Below, piece after piece: positions 9,792-17,634 of a stretch of 52,944 nt of DNA. The position numbers and the translations under genes were made by a program. Under the pieces are notes generated by a model. It had not been told where the DNA came from and searched no databases. It worked only from the letters and a program-made list of their open reading frames with translations. How positions within the stretch are numbered: the first letter of the stretch is position 1; the number at the start of each line of letters is the position of its first letter. Source of the stretch: Streptomyces sp. F63 (GTDB lineage Bacteria > Actinomycetota > Actinomycetes > Streptomycetales > Streptomycetaceae); assembly GCF_018070345.1 (NCBI RefSeq), contig NZ_JAGPXX010000041.1:1-52944 (forward strand), read 5' to 3'.

Positions 9792-11060
9792 ATGGCTGAG
9801 ATCCCTGCCGGTGAGCCGGCGGCCGGCGCGGTACTGGACGCCGCGGCGTCCGCCGTGGCCGCGAGCGGTCCCGCCGGGCACGCCGGGCACGCCGGGCACG
9901 GCGGTCACCGGCGCCGCGTCGGCCTGGCGGGCACGGCGCTCGGCGTCGTCGCCGCCACCGCCGCGGCCGGTGTCGCGATCGAACGGCTGACCGTGCACCG
10001 CGGAATGCGCCGCAAGGCCCGGCTCGCCCTCGACACCGCCGGCCCGTACGGCACGCTGCGCGGCACCCCCGGCGAGGCCGTGGCCGACGACGGCACGGTG
10101 CTCCACTACGAGGTCCACGAGGCGGAGGCCGAGCCGGCGGCCCACCGCCGCCGCAGGCTCTTCGGACGCCGCGGGCCCGGCCCGCTCACCGTGGTGTTCT
10201 GCCACGGCTACTGCCTGAACCAGGACTCCTTCCACTTCCAGCGCGCGGCGCTGAACGGTGTCGTCCGCATGGTCCACTGGGACCAGCGCAGCCACGGCCG
10301 CTCGCAGCGCGGCATGGCGCAGGCGGACGGCGTCCCGGTCACCATCGACCAGCTCGGGCGCGACCTGCGGACCGTGCTCGATGCCGCCGTACCGCAGGGT
10401 CCCGTGGTGCTCGTCGGCCACTCGATGGGCGGTATGACGCTGATGGCGCTGGCCGCCCACTACCCGGAGTACGTGCGGGAGCGTGTCGCCGGCGTCGCGT
10501 TCATCGGTACGTCGGCGGGCGGGCTCGGCGAGGTCAACTACGGCCTGCCGGTGGCCGGGGTGAACGCGGTGCGGCGGGTGCTGCCCGGGGTGCTGCGGGC
10601 GCTCGGCTCGCGGGTGGACTTGGTGGAGCGGAGCCGCCGGGCGGCCGCCGACCTGTTCACGGGGATCGTCAAGCGGTACTCCTTCGGTTCACGGAACGTG
10701 GATCCGGCAGTGGCCCGGTTCGCCGAACGGATGATCGAGTCGACCCCGATCGATGTGGTCGCGGAGTTCTATCCGGCGTTCCAGGAGCACGACAAGACCG
10801 ATGCGCTGGCGGTGTTCGCGGGCCTGCCCGCGCTGGTGCTGAGCGGCGACCGGGATCTGGTCACGCCCGCCTCCCACGGCCAGGCGATCGCCGACGCCCT
10901 GCCGGACGCCGAACTGGTGCTCGTCCCGGACGCGGGCCATCTGGTGATGCTGGAGCATCCGGACACCGTCAACGACCGGCTGGCCGAACTGATCACCCGC
11001 GCCGGCGCGGTGCACGGGACGCCGCGGAGGCGGCGGCCCCACCGCCCGGTCCGCGGCTAG
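9792..11060 (+). CDS. Alpha/beta hydrolase with N-terminal membrane anchor
   Basis: 422 residues from the ATG after GAGGAGCGGCACGAC; an in-frame GTG at 9693 would add a less typical N-terminus. A hydrophobic segment at about residues 41-57 (GLAGTALGVVAATAAAG) should anchor it in the membrane. The hydrolase fold follows: VVFCHGYCLN oxyanion loop, nucleophile elbow GHSMGG with Ser211, acid residue in LSGDRDLVTP and His in DAGHLVMLEHP. This gives a complete Ser-Asp-His triad. Substrate is unknown. A hydrolase between alr and tsaE is a conserved arrangement in Streptomyces, so a wall or lipid role is possible but unproven. A His/Gly/Ala repeat (HAGHAGHGGH) lies just before the anchor. Confidence 0.88.
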   Translation: MAEIPAGEPAAGAVLDAAASAVAASGPAGHAGHAGHGGHRRRVGLAGTALGVVAATAAAGVAIERLTVHRGMRRKARLALDTAGPYGTLRGTPGEAVADDGTVLHYEVHEAEAEPAAHRRRRLFGRRGPGPLTVVFCHGYCLNQDSFHFQRAALNGVVRMVHWDQRSHGRSQRGMAQADGVPVTIDQLGRDLRTVLDAAVPQGPVVLVGHSMGGMTLMALAAHYPEYVRERVAGVAFIGTSAGGLGEVNYGLPVAGVNAVRRVLPGVLRALGSRVDLVERSRRAAADLFTGIVKRYSFGSRNVDPAVARFAERMIESTPIDVVAEFYPAFQEHDKTDALAVFAGLPALVLSGDRDLVTPASHGQAIADALPDAELVLVPDAGHLVMLEHPDTVNDRLAELITRAGAVHGTPRRRRPHRPVRG

Positions 11061-11305
11061 GGCCGTGACGGCCGAAGCGGTGTGCACGAGCTGACCCGGG
11101 CCCGCCGCCGGGAACCGGCCGGCCAGGTGTCCGTCCGGTGCCGCCCGGCGGCGCCCCGGCGGCGCGGCTCGTACCATCGGCCGCAGTGCCCTCCCGGCCC
11201 GAAGGGGCGGACCCCGCCCGGCTCCCCGCCGCCTCGGGCACCGGAGGGGCAGGACGCCCCCTTTCCGTGTGCAAGCGGGACGGAACGGACCACGCGAGGA
11301 GAGAG

Positions 11306-11905
11306 ATGGAAGCCCCGTACGACACGAGCCGCGCCCCGGGCACGGGTACCGGCGCGGACACCGTCACCCCCGCGGATCCGGCCGCCGCCGCGGTACGGCT
11401 CACCGTCCGCACCCCCGATGCGATGCGCGAGCTCGGCCGCCGCCTCGCCCGGCTGCTGCGCCCCGGCGATCTCGTCCTGCTCACCGGGCAGTTGGGCGCC
11501 GGCAAGACGACGCTGACCCGTGGCCTGGGCGAGGGCCTGAACGTACGCGGCGCGGTCACCTCCCCGACGTTCGTCATCGCCCGGGTGCACCCGCCGCTCG
11601 ACGGCGGCCCGGCCCTCGTCCACGTGGACGCGTACCGGCTGAGCGGTGGCCTGGACGAGATGGAGGACCTCGACCTGGACGTCTCGCTGCCCGAGTCCGT
11701 GGTCGTCGTGGAGTGGGGCGAGGGCCGGATGGAGGAGCTGTCGGAGGACCGGCTGCACGTGGTCATCGCGCGCGCGGAGGGGGCCGGCGGGCCGGGCCCG
11801 GCCGAGGCCGTGACCGGGGACGACGTACGGGAGGTGTCCGTGACGGGCGTCGGTCCCCGCTGGGCGGCCGCGGACCTCTCGGCCCTCACCGGCCTGCCCG
11901 GCTGA
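11306..11905 (+). CDS. tsaE: tRNA threonylcarbamoyladenosine biosynthesis ATPase TsaE
   Basis: 199 residues, starting at ATG after GAGGAGAG. TsaE is the P-loop ATPase that works with TsaB and TsaD to make the t6A base of ANN-decoding tRNAs. Visible motifs are Walker A GQLGAGKTTLTRGL, TSPTFVIAR (switch region), HVDAYRL and VVVVEWGEG. The N-terminal 35 residues (Ala/Thr/Gly-rich) and the C-terminal 40 residues are variable extensions. tsaB-rimI-tsaD lie 2.6 kb downstream, separated by unusual inserted sequence. The stop region is itself a 17-bp direct duplication (GGCCTGCCCGGCTGAGC twice). Confidence 0.94.
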   Translation: MEAPYDTSRAPGTGTGADTVTPADPAAAAVRLTVRTPDAMRELGRRLARLLRPGDLVLLTGQLGAGKTTLTRGLGEGLNVRGAVTSPTFVIARVHPPLDGGPALVHVDAYRLSGGLDEMEDLDLDVSLPESVVVVEWGEGRMEELSEDRLHVVIARAEGAGGPGPAEAVTGDDVREVSVTGVGPRWAAADLSALTGLPG

Positions 11906-11929
11906 GCGGCCTGCCCGGCTGAGCGGGCG

Positions 11930-12360
11930 GTACGGGCGGTACGGGCGGCACGGGCGGCACGGCGCGGGGCGAACGGTGCGGGCGGCCCGGGGGCGCCAGG
12001 GCCGCCGTGCACACCTGAGAACGGGACCGGGACCGGGGCCGGGGCGCGGGACAAGGGCCGGGACCAGGGCCAGGGCCGGGACCGGGGCCAGGGCCGGGAC
12101 CGGGACCGGGACCGGGGCGCGGTGACCGGGGCCGGGGGCGGGGCCGCATGTCCGGCTCGGTCCCCGCGGCACGGGCCCCGGTGCGGTGTCCGGTCCGCCG
12201 CCATCGCCGGTCGTGTCCGTCCGTTCCCGCCGCCGGGCCGGAGGGGCCCGGTGGGTGCGGGGTGCGAGTCCCGGTGGGACTGGGGGCCCAGGGGCCGTGG
12301 TCCAGGGGCACGGGCAGGGGGCGGGAGCAGGGGGGAACGGCTCCGGGCACCCCGGGAAAA
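11930..12360. repeat. Low-complexity CGGGAC/CCGGGG repeat tract
   Basis: A run of GGTACGGGC repeats (11928-11960) is followed by many imperfect 6-bp GGGACC/GGGGCC units (about 12010-12140). No gene with a ribosome site is visible. The tract separates tsaE from the iron-box gene at 12492. Confidence 0.6.
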
Positions 12361-12364
12361 CGTT

Positions 12365-12379
12365 CCGACATCGTGTCGG
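12365..12379. promoter_or_regulatory. Perfect 6-bp inverted repeat CCGACA-3-TGTCGG
   Basis: CCGACA and TGTCGG flank 3 bp, 50-65 bp upstream of the iron box. It may be a second operator for the small gene at 12492; no binding protein is assigned. Confidence 0.35.
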
Positions 12380-12428
12380 CAAGATGTTGCGCGGGCGGCG
12401 CCGGGCATGGTGACATGGGAGGGCAGTG

Positions 12429-12447
12429 ATGGGTTAGGTAAACCTAA
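12429..12447. promoter_or_regulatory. Iron box (DtxR/IdeR/DmdR-type operator)
   Basis: The 19-mer here matches the DtxR/IdeR consensus TTAGGTTAGGCTAACCTAA at 15 of 19 positions, and contains the perfect inverted repeat GTTAGGT-AA-ACCTAAC (12433-12448). It is a clear AT-rich island in GC-rich DNA. It lies 44 bp before the ATG of the small gene at 12492, where Fe-bound DmdR1/IdeR would block transcription. The box is read directly from sequence; regulation is inferred. Confidence 0.75.
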
Positions 12448-12491
12448 CTCCCGCCCGTGACCTTCGCACCGGAAGCCCCTCGGGAGGCACC

Positions 12492-12707
12492 ATGCAGCGC
12501 CATGAGCCCGCCGCCGACGCGGCGGAACCCGGGATCCGTCCCGGGGAGCAGCAGCCGTCGGTGAGCCGGGTGCTCGCCGCCTGCGCGGCGGCCACGGCTG
12601 TCTCGACCCCGCCGCCGGACGTGGAGGAGCGCCGCGCCGGGGGCGCCGGACACGCACAGGACGGCGCGGGGACCACGGGCGCGGCCACCGCGCGTCAAGC
12701 CGCCTGA
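12492..12707 (+). CDS. Small hypothetical protein behind an iron box (71 aa)
   Basis: The ATG follows a good ribosome site (CGGGAGGCACC) and the gene lies just downstream of a strong iron box. The protein is Ala/Pro/Glu-rich, with a short hydrophobic stretch VSRVLAACAAATAV near residues 24-37 and a polar, probably disordered C-terminus. A single Cys sits in that stretch. I recognise no family. Position predicts expression under iron limitation. Against it: short length and low complexity. In favour: the regulatory site and ribosome site are exactly placed. Confidence 0.65.
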   Translation: MQRHEPAADAAEPGIRPGEQQPSVSRVLAACAAATAVSTPPPDVEERRAGGAGHAQDGAGTTGAATARQAA

Positions 12708-12900
12708 CGCCGATTCCGCCTTCGTTCTTCTCTTCGCATTCCCGTAGCCGGCGGGCAGGAAGCCACTGCCCGGGGCGGGGCGTCCCCGCCGGAACGACGG
12801 CCGGTGGATTCGCGCGCCGACCGGCTCCCCGCGCGCCCGAACGGTGTGCCGGGCGGACGGACGGGGAGGGCGGACGGACGGGAGCGGAGGCTCCCGCCGG

Positions 12901-12984
12901 AAGCCGGAAGCCGGAAGCCGGAAGCCGGAAGCCGGAAGCCGGAAGCCGGAAGCCGGAAGCCGGAAGCCGGAAGCCGGAAGCCGG
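12901..12984. repeat. Twelve perfect tandem copies of 7-bp AAGCCGG
   Basis: Twelve uninterrupted copies of AAGCCGG run from 12901 to 12984, with degenerate units at both ends. The 7-bp period shifts reading frame each copy, so the array yields similar pseudo-peptides in several frames; it is non-coding. It lies between the 3' ends of two convergent genes. Confidence 0.95.
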
Positions 12985-13062
12985 AGCCCGGTCCGGCGGA
13001 ACACCGGCCGGCCTGCGGATCTGGGCAGAGGCAGACCCGCAGGCCGGCCGGGACCAAACAGA

Positions 13063-13647
13063 TCAGCGGACCACGACGACCTTCGTACCGACGGGCGCGA
13101 ACTTCCACATCGCCGCGCCGTCCTTCCGCGGGGCCCGTATCCCGCCGGTCCTCGGCCCCGCGTCCGGGTCCGGCCTGGACCCGTCCACCGCGGCGCTGAA
13201 GCCGACGACCACGCCCTCGGCGGTCGTGAACACCACCGAGTGCTCGATCGGCACCCCGTCCGAACCGGCGACGCTCTCCGCGCGCGACACCACCGCGTAC
13301 TCGCCCGGCGCCGGGCTCACGGCGCTGGGCCAGACCTCGTACGTCCGGACGGGCCGCTCGTCCTCGCCCACCAGCCACACGCGCTTGGCGCCGAGCGAGT
13401 AGACGACGCGCAGGCCGGTGCCGGAGCCGGCGGGCACGGGCGGCTGCTCGTTCGCCGTCTCGTTGCTCTCCGGACCGGTCTCCCGGCCGGCGCCGGGCTC
13501 GGGTGAGGCGGAGGCGGAGGCGCGGTCCGCGGGGCCGGCCGGCCGGTCGGAGGCGCTGGCGGCAGCCTGGTAGGTCAGGAATCCGACCGCGCCGAGGGCC
13601 GCCGCGGTCAGCGCGGCCACGGTCTTTCCCGAGCTGCTCACTGCCAC
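13063..13647 (-). CDS. Secreted L,D-transpeptidase-like protein lacking the catalytic motif
   Basis: About 194 residues from the GTG preceded by AAGGTGGTCGCAGGG; a GTG four codons upstream is possible. The N-terminus is a signal or anchor (TVAALTAAALGAVGFLTYQAAA), followed by a Ser/Glu/Pro-rich linker to about residue 70. The C-terminal 115 residues follow the layout of a YkuD domain: RVVYSLGAKRVWLV, then EYAVVSRAESVAG, then IEHSVVFTTAEGVVVGFS, and finally GPRTGGIRAPRKDGAAMW and FAPVGTKVVVV. At the place where active enzymes have SHGC(I/V)R the sequence reads TGGIRAP, with no Cys or His. It is therefore probably a wall-binding or structural relative, not an enzyme. The fold assignment is inferred. 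Confidence 0.75.
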   Translation of the reverse strand: MAVSSSGKTVAALTAAALGAVGFLTYQAAASASDRPAGPADRASASASPEPGAGRETGPESNETANEQPPVPAGSGTGLRVVYSLGAKRVWLVGEDERPVRTYEVWPSAVSPAPGEYAVVSRAESVAGSDGVPIEHSVVFTTAEGVVVGFSAAVDGSRPDPDAGPRTGGIRAPRKDGAAMWKFAPVGTKVVVVR

Positions 13648-13898
13648 CCCTGCGACCACCTTTTCGTACCGTCGTACGTGCGTGTGCCCGACGTTAGCAC
13701 CGCAGGAACCCCGCCCCGCGCCCGCGCCCGTCCCTGGCGCCCGTCCCGGAACTCACCCCCGTACCTGCCCCGGAGCCCACCCTCCGGCCCGCCTCCGGAA
13801 CCCGTCCTCCCCCGACCCTTCCCAGGCGTCTGCCCCGGGGGCTGCCCGGGGCCGCGTCCAGCGCCCGCGGCCTGGGCCCGTCCAGGGTCTCCAGCGCC

Positions 13899-14015
13899 CG
13901 CGGCCTGGGCCCGCGGCCTGGGCCCGCGGCCTGGGCCCGCGGCCTGGGCCCGCGGCCTGGGCCCGCGGCCTGGGCCCGCGGCCTGGGCCCGCGGCCTGGG
14001 CCCGCGGCCTGGGCC
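13899..14015. repeat. Nine tandem 13-bp repeats CGCGGCCTGGGCC
   Basis: Nine perfect 13-bp units run from 13899 to 14015, then decay into related GCGCCTGCG/CCCGCGTC repeats to about 14290. The period is not a multiple of 3. The whole 13660-14490 interval has no credible gene; its long open frames encode only Ala/Gly/Pro/Arg repeats. Confidence 0.95.
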
Positions 14016-14491
14016 CGCGTCCCGCGCCCGCGTCCCGCGCCCGCGTCGTGCGTCCCACGCTTGGGCCTGCGGCCTGCGGCCTGCGCCCTGCGCCCCGCGT
14101 CCCGCGCCCTGCGCCCCGCGTCCCGCGCCTGGGCCTGCGCCCCGCTGGGCCTGCGTTCCCGCCCCTGCGGCCTGCGGCCTGCGGCCTGGGCCCGCGCCCC
14201 GCGTCCCGCGCCTGGGCTTGCGTCCCGCGCCTGGGCTTGTGTCTCGGGCCCGCGTCCCGCGCCGCGCCCCCGGGCCCGTTCAGCGCCTGCCGGAGAGTGG
14301 GCCCGCGTTCGGCCCGGGCCCGCGTCCGCTTCGGGGCCGTCCGGTTGGGGCCGGGGTCGCGTGGCCGGGGCCGGGAGGCCGCCCGTCGCGCGCCCGGGTG
14401 CGTCCGTTCCCCCGCTCCCACGGAGAGCGGCGGCCCGCGTCGCCGGACGGGGCGGCGAACCGGTCCGGGCCGGGGCCCGCGCGGAGCGCCG

Positions 14492-14497
14492 TAGGCT
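14492..14497 (+). promoter_or_regulatory. TAGGCT -10 box of a leaderless tsaB transcript
   Basis: TAGGCT ends 6 nt before the tsaB GTG, with no ribosome site, exactly as at glmS. Confidence 0.6.
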
Positions 14498-14503
14498 GTA
14501 CCC

Positions 14504-15190
14504 GTGCTGCTGCTCGCTCTTGACACCGCGACCCCCGCCGTCACCGTCGCCCTCCACGACGGTGAGCGCGTTCTCGCCGAGGCGTCCCGCGTGGACGCCC
14601 GGCGGCACGGGGAGCTGCTCCTCCCCGCCGTCGACCGGGTGCTCGCCGAGGCCGGGGTGAAGCTGCCCTCGGTGACCGGCATCGTCGTCGGGGCCGGCCC
14701 GGGCCCGTACACCGGGTTGCGCGTCGGCCTGGTCACGGCCGCCGTCTTCGGTGCCGCGACCGGCGCCCCGGTGTACGGACTGTGCACCCTCGACGGCATC
14801 GCCTACGCCGCCGGGCGGGCCGGGATCGGGGGCCCGTTCACCGTGGCGACCGACGCGCGCCGCAAGGAGGTCTACTGGGCCCGCTACGCCGACTCCCGCA
14901 CCCGCCTCACCGCGCCCGCCGTGGACCGCCCCGCCGAGATCGCGGAGCAGGTCGCGGACGGGCCGGCCGTCGGCGCGGGCGCGCTGCTCTACCCGGACGT
15001 CTTCCGCGACGTGCCGGACGGCATGCCGGAGCACCAGTCGGCCGCCGCGCTGGCCGCTCTCGCCGCCGAGCGGCTCGCCGCCGGGGACGCGGAGTTCCTG
15101 GCGAGCGCCGGGGAGCCGGTCCGGCCGCTGTACCTGCGCCGCCCGGACGCGCAGGTGCCGGCCCACTACAAGGTGGTCACACCGCGGTGA
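14504..15190 (+). CDS. tsaB: tRNA threonylcarbamoyladenosine biosynthesis protein TsaB
   Basis: 228 residues, typical of TsaB, the ASKHA-fold partner that dimerises with TsaD and stabilises the t6A synthase with TsaE. It starts LLLALDTATPAVTVALHDG and has the family segment VGAGPGPYTGLRVG near residues 63-76 and ATDARRKEVYWARY near 113. The GTG start is supported by the TAGGCT box 6 nt upstream. Its TGA overlaps the rimI GTG (GTGA), so tsaB-rimI-tsaD form one translationally coupled operon. Confidence 0.95.
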   Translation: MLLLALDTATPAVTVALHDGERVLAEASRVDARRHGELLLPAVDRVLAEAGVKLPSVTGIVVGAGPGPYTGLRVGLVTAAVFGAATGAPVYGLCTLDGIAYAAGRAGIGGPFTVATDARRKEVYWARYADSRTRLTAPAVDRPAEIAEQVADGPAVGAGALLYPDVFRDVPDGMPEHQSAAALAALAAERLAAGDAEFLASAGEPVRPLYLRRPDAQVPAHYKVVTPR

Positions 15191-16050
15191 CCGACGCGGC
15201 GACCCCCGGAGCCTCGGGAGCCACGGGAGCCACGGGAGCCTCGGGAGCCACGGGAGCCTCGGGAGCCACGGGAGCCACCGGAGCCGGAGCCGGCGGCGGG
15301 GCGGCGGCCGGCGCGCCGCCCGCCGTCGTCCTGCGCGAGATGCGCTGGTGGGACATTCCGGCCGTGCTCGGTCTGGAGCGCGAGATGTTCCCGGAGGACG
15401 CCTGGACGGAGGGCATGTTCTGGTCGGAACTCGCGCACGCCCGCGGCAGGGACGCCTCCCGCCGCTACGTCGTCGCCGAGGAGACCGGTAGCGGCGGGAA
15501 GAACGCGCGGCCCGGCGCGGCCACCACCGGCCGGATCGTCGGCTACGGCGGTCTCGCGGCCTCCGGCGGCACCGGAGACGTGCAGACCATCGCCGTCACC
15601 CGCAGCCACTGGGGCACCGGCCTCGGCGCCCGCCTGCTGGCGGAACTGCTGTCGGCCGCCTCGGCGTTCGAGTGCGACGAGGTGCTGCTGGAAGTCCGCG
15701 TGGACAACACCCGCGCCCAGCGCCTCTACACACGCTTCGGCTTCCAGCCGATCGGCGTCCGCCGCGGCTACTACCAGCCGGGTCACGTGGACGCCCTCGT
15801 GATGCGCCGCACGGAGCCGGGCCCGGCCGCCGACGCCGCCCACGACCTGCCCCCCACGGACACCGGGGACTCCGCCGCCGCGGACCCGGCATCCCCCGGG
15901 GACCCGGCCACCGGTGGCGTACCGGCGGCCGGGCCCGGTGCCGCACCCGCGGCAGGCCGAGCCACCTCCCCGGACACCCCCCATCCCCCGGACACCCCCC
16001 ATCCCCCGGCAGCGGACCCAGACGAACAGGGAACGACCATCCATGGCTGA
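15187..16050 (+). CDS. rimI: Ribosomal protein S18-alanine N-acetyltransferase with repeat extension
   Basis: 287 residues, far longer than the usual 150-160. The GNAT core lies at about residues 48-205: REMRWWDIPAVLGLEREMFP, then TIAVTRSHWGTGLGARLL (acetyl-CoA binding) and LEVRVDNTRAQRLYTRFGF, the RimI hallmark. The N-terminal 40 residues are a collagen-like G-A-(S/T) repeat from eight 9-bp DNA units, and the C-terminal 80 residues are a disordered Ala/Pro/Asp tail containing a duplicated PDTPHP segment. RimI acetylates the N-terminal Ala of ribosomal protein S18. The start overlaps the tsaB stop; the end overlaps tsaD by 8 nt. Confidence 0.92.
   Translation: MTDAATPGASGATGATGASGATGASGATGATGAGAGGGAAAGAPPAVVLREMRWWDIPAVLGLEREMFPEDAWTEGMFWSELAHARGRDASRRYVVAEETGSGGKNARPGAATTGRIVGYGGLAASGGTGDVQTIAVTRSHWGTGLGARLLAELLSAASAFECDEVLLEVRVDNTRAQRLYTRFGFQPIGVRRGYYQPGHVDALVMRRTEPGPAADAAHDLPPTDTGDSAAADPASPGDPATGGVPAAGPGAAPAAGRATSPDTPHPPDTPHPPAADPDEQGTTIHG
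15208..15279 (+). repeat. Eight 9-bp GGAGCC(A/T)C(G/C) repeats inside rimI
   Basis: Eight in-frame 9-bp units encode Gly-Ala-Ser or Gly-Ala-Thr. The period preserves frame, consistent with slippage tolerated in a linker. Confidence 0.9.
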
Positions 16051-17215
16051 CGAGCCCCTTGTCCTCGGCATCGAGACCTCCTGCGACGAGACCGGCGTCG
16101 GCATCGTCCGTGGCCACACCCTCCTCGCCGACGCGGTCGCCTCCAGCGTCGACGAGCACGCCCGATTCGGCGGGGTCGTGCCGGAGGTGGCCAGCCGCGC
16201 CCATCTGGAGGCGATGGTCCCGACGATCGAACGCGCGCTGAAAGAGGCCGGGGTGGCGCCCGGCGACCTCGACGGCATCGCCGTCACGGCCGGTCCCGGC
16301 CTGGCGGGCGCCCTGCTGGTCGGCGTCTCGGCGGCCAAGGCGTACGCGTACGCCCTCGGCAAGCCGCTGTACGGCGTCAACCACCTCGCCTCGCACATCG
16401 CGGTGGACCAGCTGGAGCACGGGGCGCTGCCCGAGCCGACGATGGCCCTGCTCGTCTCCGGCGGCCACTCCTCCCTGCTGCTCGCCCCGGACATCACCAG
16501 TGACGTCCGGCCGCTGGGCTCGACCATCGACGACGCGGCGGGCGAGGCGTTCGACAAGGTCGCCCGGGTGCTGAACCTCGGCTTCCCCGGCGGCCCCGTC
16601 ATCGATCGCGTGGCGCGCGACGGCGACCCGGACGCCATCGCCTTCCCGCGCGGTCTGACCGGTCCCCGTGACGCCGTCTACGACTTCTCCTTCTCCGGAC
16701 TGAAGACGGCCGTCGCCCGCTGGATCGAGGCCAAGCGGAACGCGGGCGAGGAGGTGCCCGTGGCGGATGTGTCGGCGTCCTTCCAGGAGGCGGTGGCCGA
16801 CGTCCTCACCCGTAAGGCCGTCCGTGCCTGCCGGGACAACGGTGTGGACCATCTCATGATCGGCGGCGGTGTCGCGGCCAACTCCCGGCTGCGCGCCCTG
16901 GCCGCGCGCCGCTGTGAGGACGCGGGCATCACCTTGCGCGTCCCGCGGCCGAAGCTCTGCACCGACAACGGCGCGATGGTCGCCGCGCTGGGGGCGGAGA
17001 TGGTCGCCCGGGGCCGGGCGGCCTCGGCCTGGGACCTCTCCGCGGACTCCTCTCTCCCGGTCACGGAACCGCACGTCCCGGGCGAGGCCCTCGCGGAGGC
17101 GGAGCCCGGCCACGGCGGCGCCCCGTCCCACTCCCACGCGGCCTCCCACTCCCACTCCCACACCCACTCCCACGATCACGTGCACGAGCTGAGCAAGGGG
17201 AATCTGTACTCATGA
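16043..17215 (+). CDS. tsaD: tRNA threonylcarbamoyladenosine synthase TsaD with His-rich tail
   Basis: 390 residues. TsaD transfers the threonylcarbamoyl group to A37 of tRNA. It begins PLVLGIETSCDETGVG, has the metal-binding HxxxH in VNHLASHIAVD (residues ~112-120), SGGHSSLLL and the ATP/metal segment IGGGVAANSRLR with LCTDNGAMVAALG. Beyond the normal end near residue 345 comes a 45-residue tail with about a dozen His alternating with Ser and Thr (SHSHSHTHSHDHVH), an obvious metal-binding sequence not needed for the TsaD fold. The ATG follows CAGGGAACGACC and overlaps rimI. A small gene overlaps its stop (ATGA). Confidence 0.95.
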   Translation: MADEPLVLGIETSCDETGVGIVRGHTLLADAVASSVDEHARFGGVVPEVASRAHLEAMVPTIERALKEAGVAPGDLDGIAVTAGPGLAGALLVGVSAAKAYAYALGKPLYGVNHLASHIAVDQLEHGALPEPTMALLVSGGHSSLLLAPDITSDVRPLGSTIDDAAGEAFDKVARVLNLGFPGGPVIDRVARDGDPDAIAFPRGLTGPRDAVYDFSFSGLKTAVARWIEAKRNAGEEVPVADVSASFQEAVADVLTRKAVRACRDNGVDHLMIGGGVAANSRLRALAARRCEDAGITLRVPRPKLCTDNGAMVAALGAEMVARGRAASAWDLSADSSLPVTEPHVPGEALAEAEPGHGGAPSHSHAASHSHSHTHSHDHVHELSKGNLYS

Positions 17216-17475
17216 CCGCGGCCCTGATGTGGGAGGCCCGTGCCGCCGAGGGGCGCGCCGCGGAGCTGCTGGCCTGGGTGCGGGAGCAGCGGCTCGACGG
17301 CGAGCGGGCGCCGCTGCGCCGCGAGACCTTCGCCGCGTCCGGCGACCGGGTACTGGTGATCACCTGGTGGGACGCCCCGCTGGACGCCGGCGTCCCCGAA
17401 CTCCCCGATCCGCCGACGGAGTTGGCCGCCCGGCCGGTGCACCGCTGGCGCTTCGCCTCGCTCGGCGTGAGCTGA
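17212..17475 (+). CDS. Small conserved hypothetical protein co-operonic with tsaD (87 aa)
   Basis: The ATG overlaps the tsaD stop (ATGA), which indicates translational coupling. The protein has a short amphipathic N-terminal helix (EARAAEGRAAELLAWVREQ), then alternating strands (ERAPLRRETFAASGDRVLVITWW) and a C-terminal VHRWRFASLGV. The alpha-beta layout resembles a small ferredoxin-like fold of the ABM/dimeric type, but I do not recognise a named family. No signal or membrane segment. Co-transcription with t6A genes suggests a housekeeping context only. Confidence 0.8.
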   Translation: MTAALMWEARAAEGRAAELLAWVREQRLDGERAPLRRETFAASGDRVLVITWWDAPLDAGVPELPDPPTELAARPVHRWRFASLGVS

Positions 17476-17514
17476 CGCGGACGCCGGCCGCGCGCCTCGC
17501 GGAGGCGTCCGGTA

Positions 17515-17630
17515 CCGGGCCGGGCCGTACGCGCCGCAGGCCCCTGCGCCCGCAGGCTCCTGCGCCCGTACGCGCCGTACGACGCTCCCGTACGCGCCGT
17601 ACGCGCCGTACGCCCGGCCCGTCCGTGCCG
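17515..17630. repeat. GTACGCGCC repeats between convergent genes
   Basis: Several copies of the 9-bp GTACGCGCC unit (about 17527, 17555-17612) and neighbouring CTGCGCCCGCAGG units fill the gap between the tsaD operon and the convergent regulator. Their self-complementarity (CGTACG) could give terminator-like hairpins; no gene is seen. Confidence 0.5.
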
Positions 17631-17634
17631 CGCC

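Noticed and set aside
12901..14015. CRISPR-like arrays
   Set aside because: The 7-bp and 13-bp units are directly adjacent with no spacers, and no cas genes are present.
13678..14523. Long open frames over the 13-bp repeat region
   Set aside because: They encode only repeat-derived Arg/Pro/Ala/Gly peptides in several frames at once.
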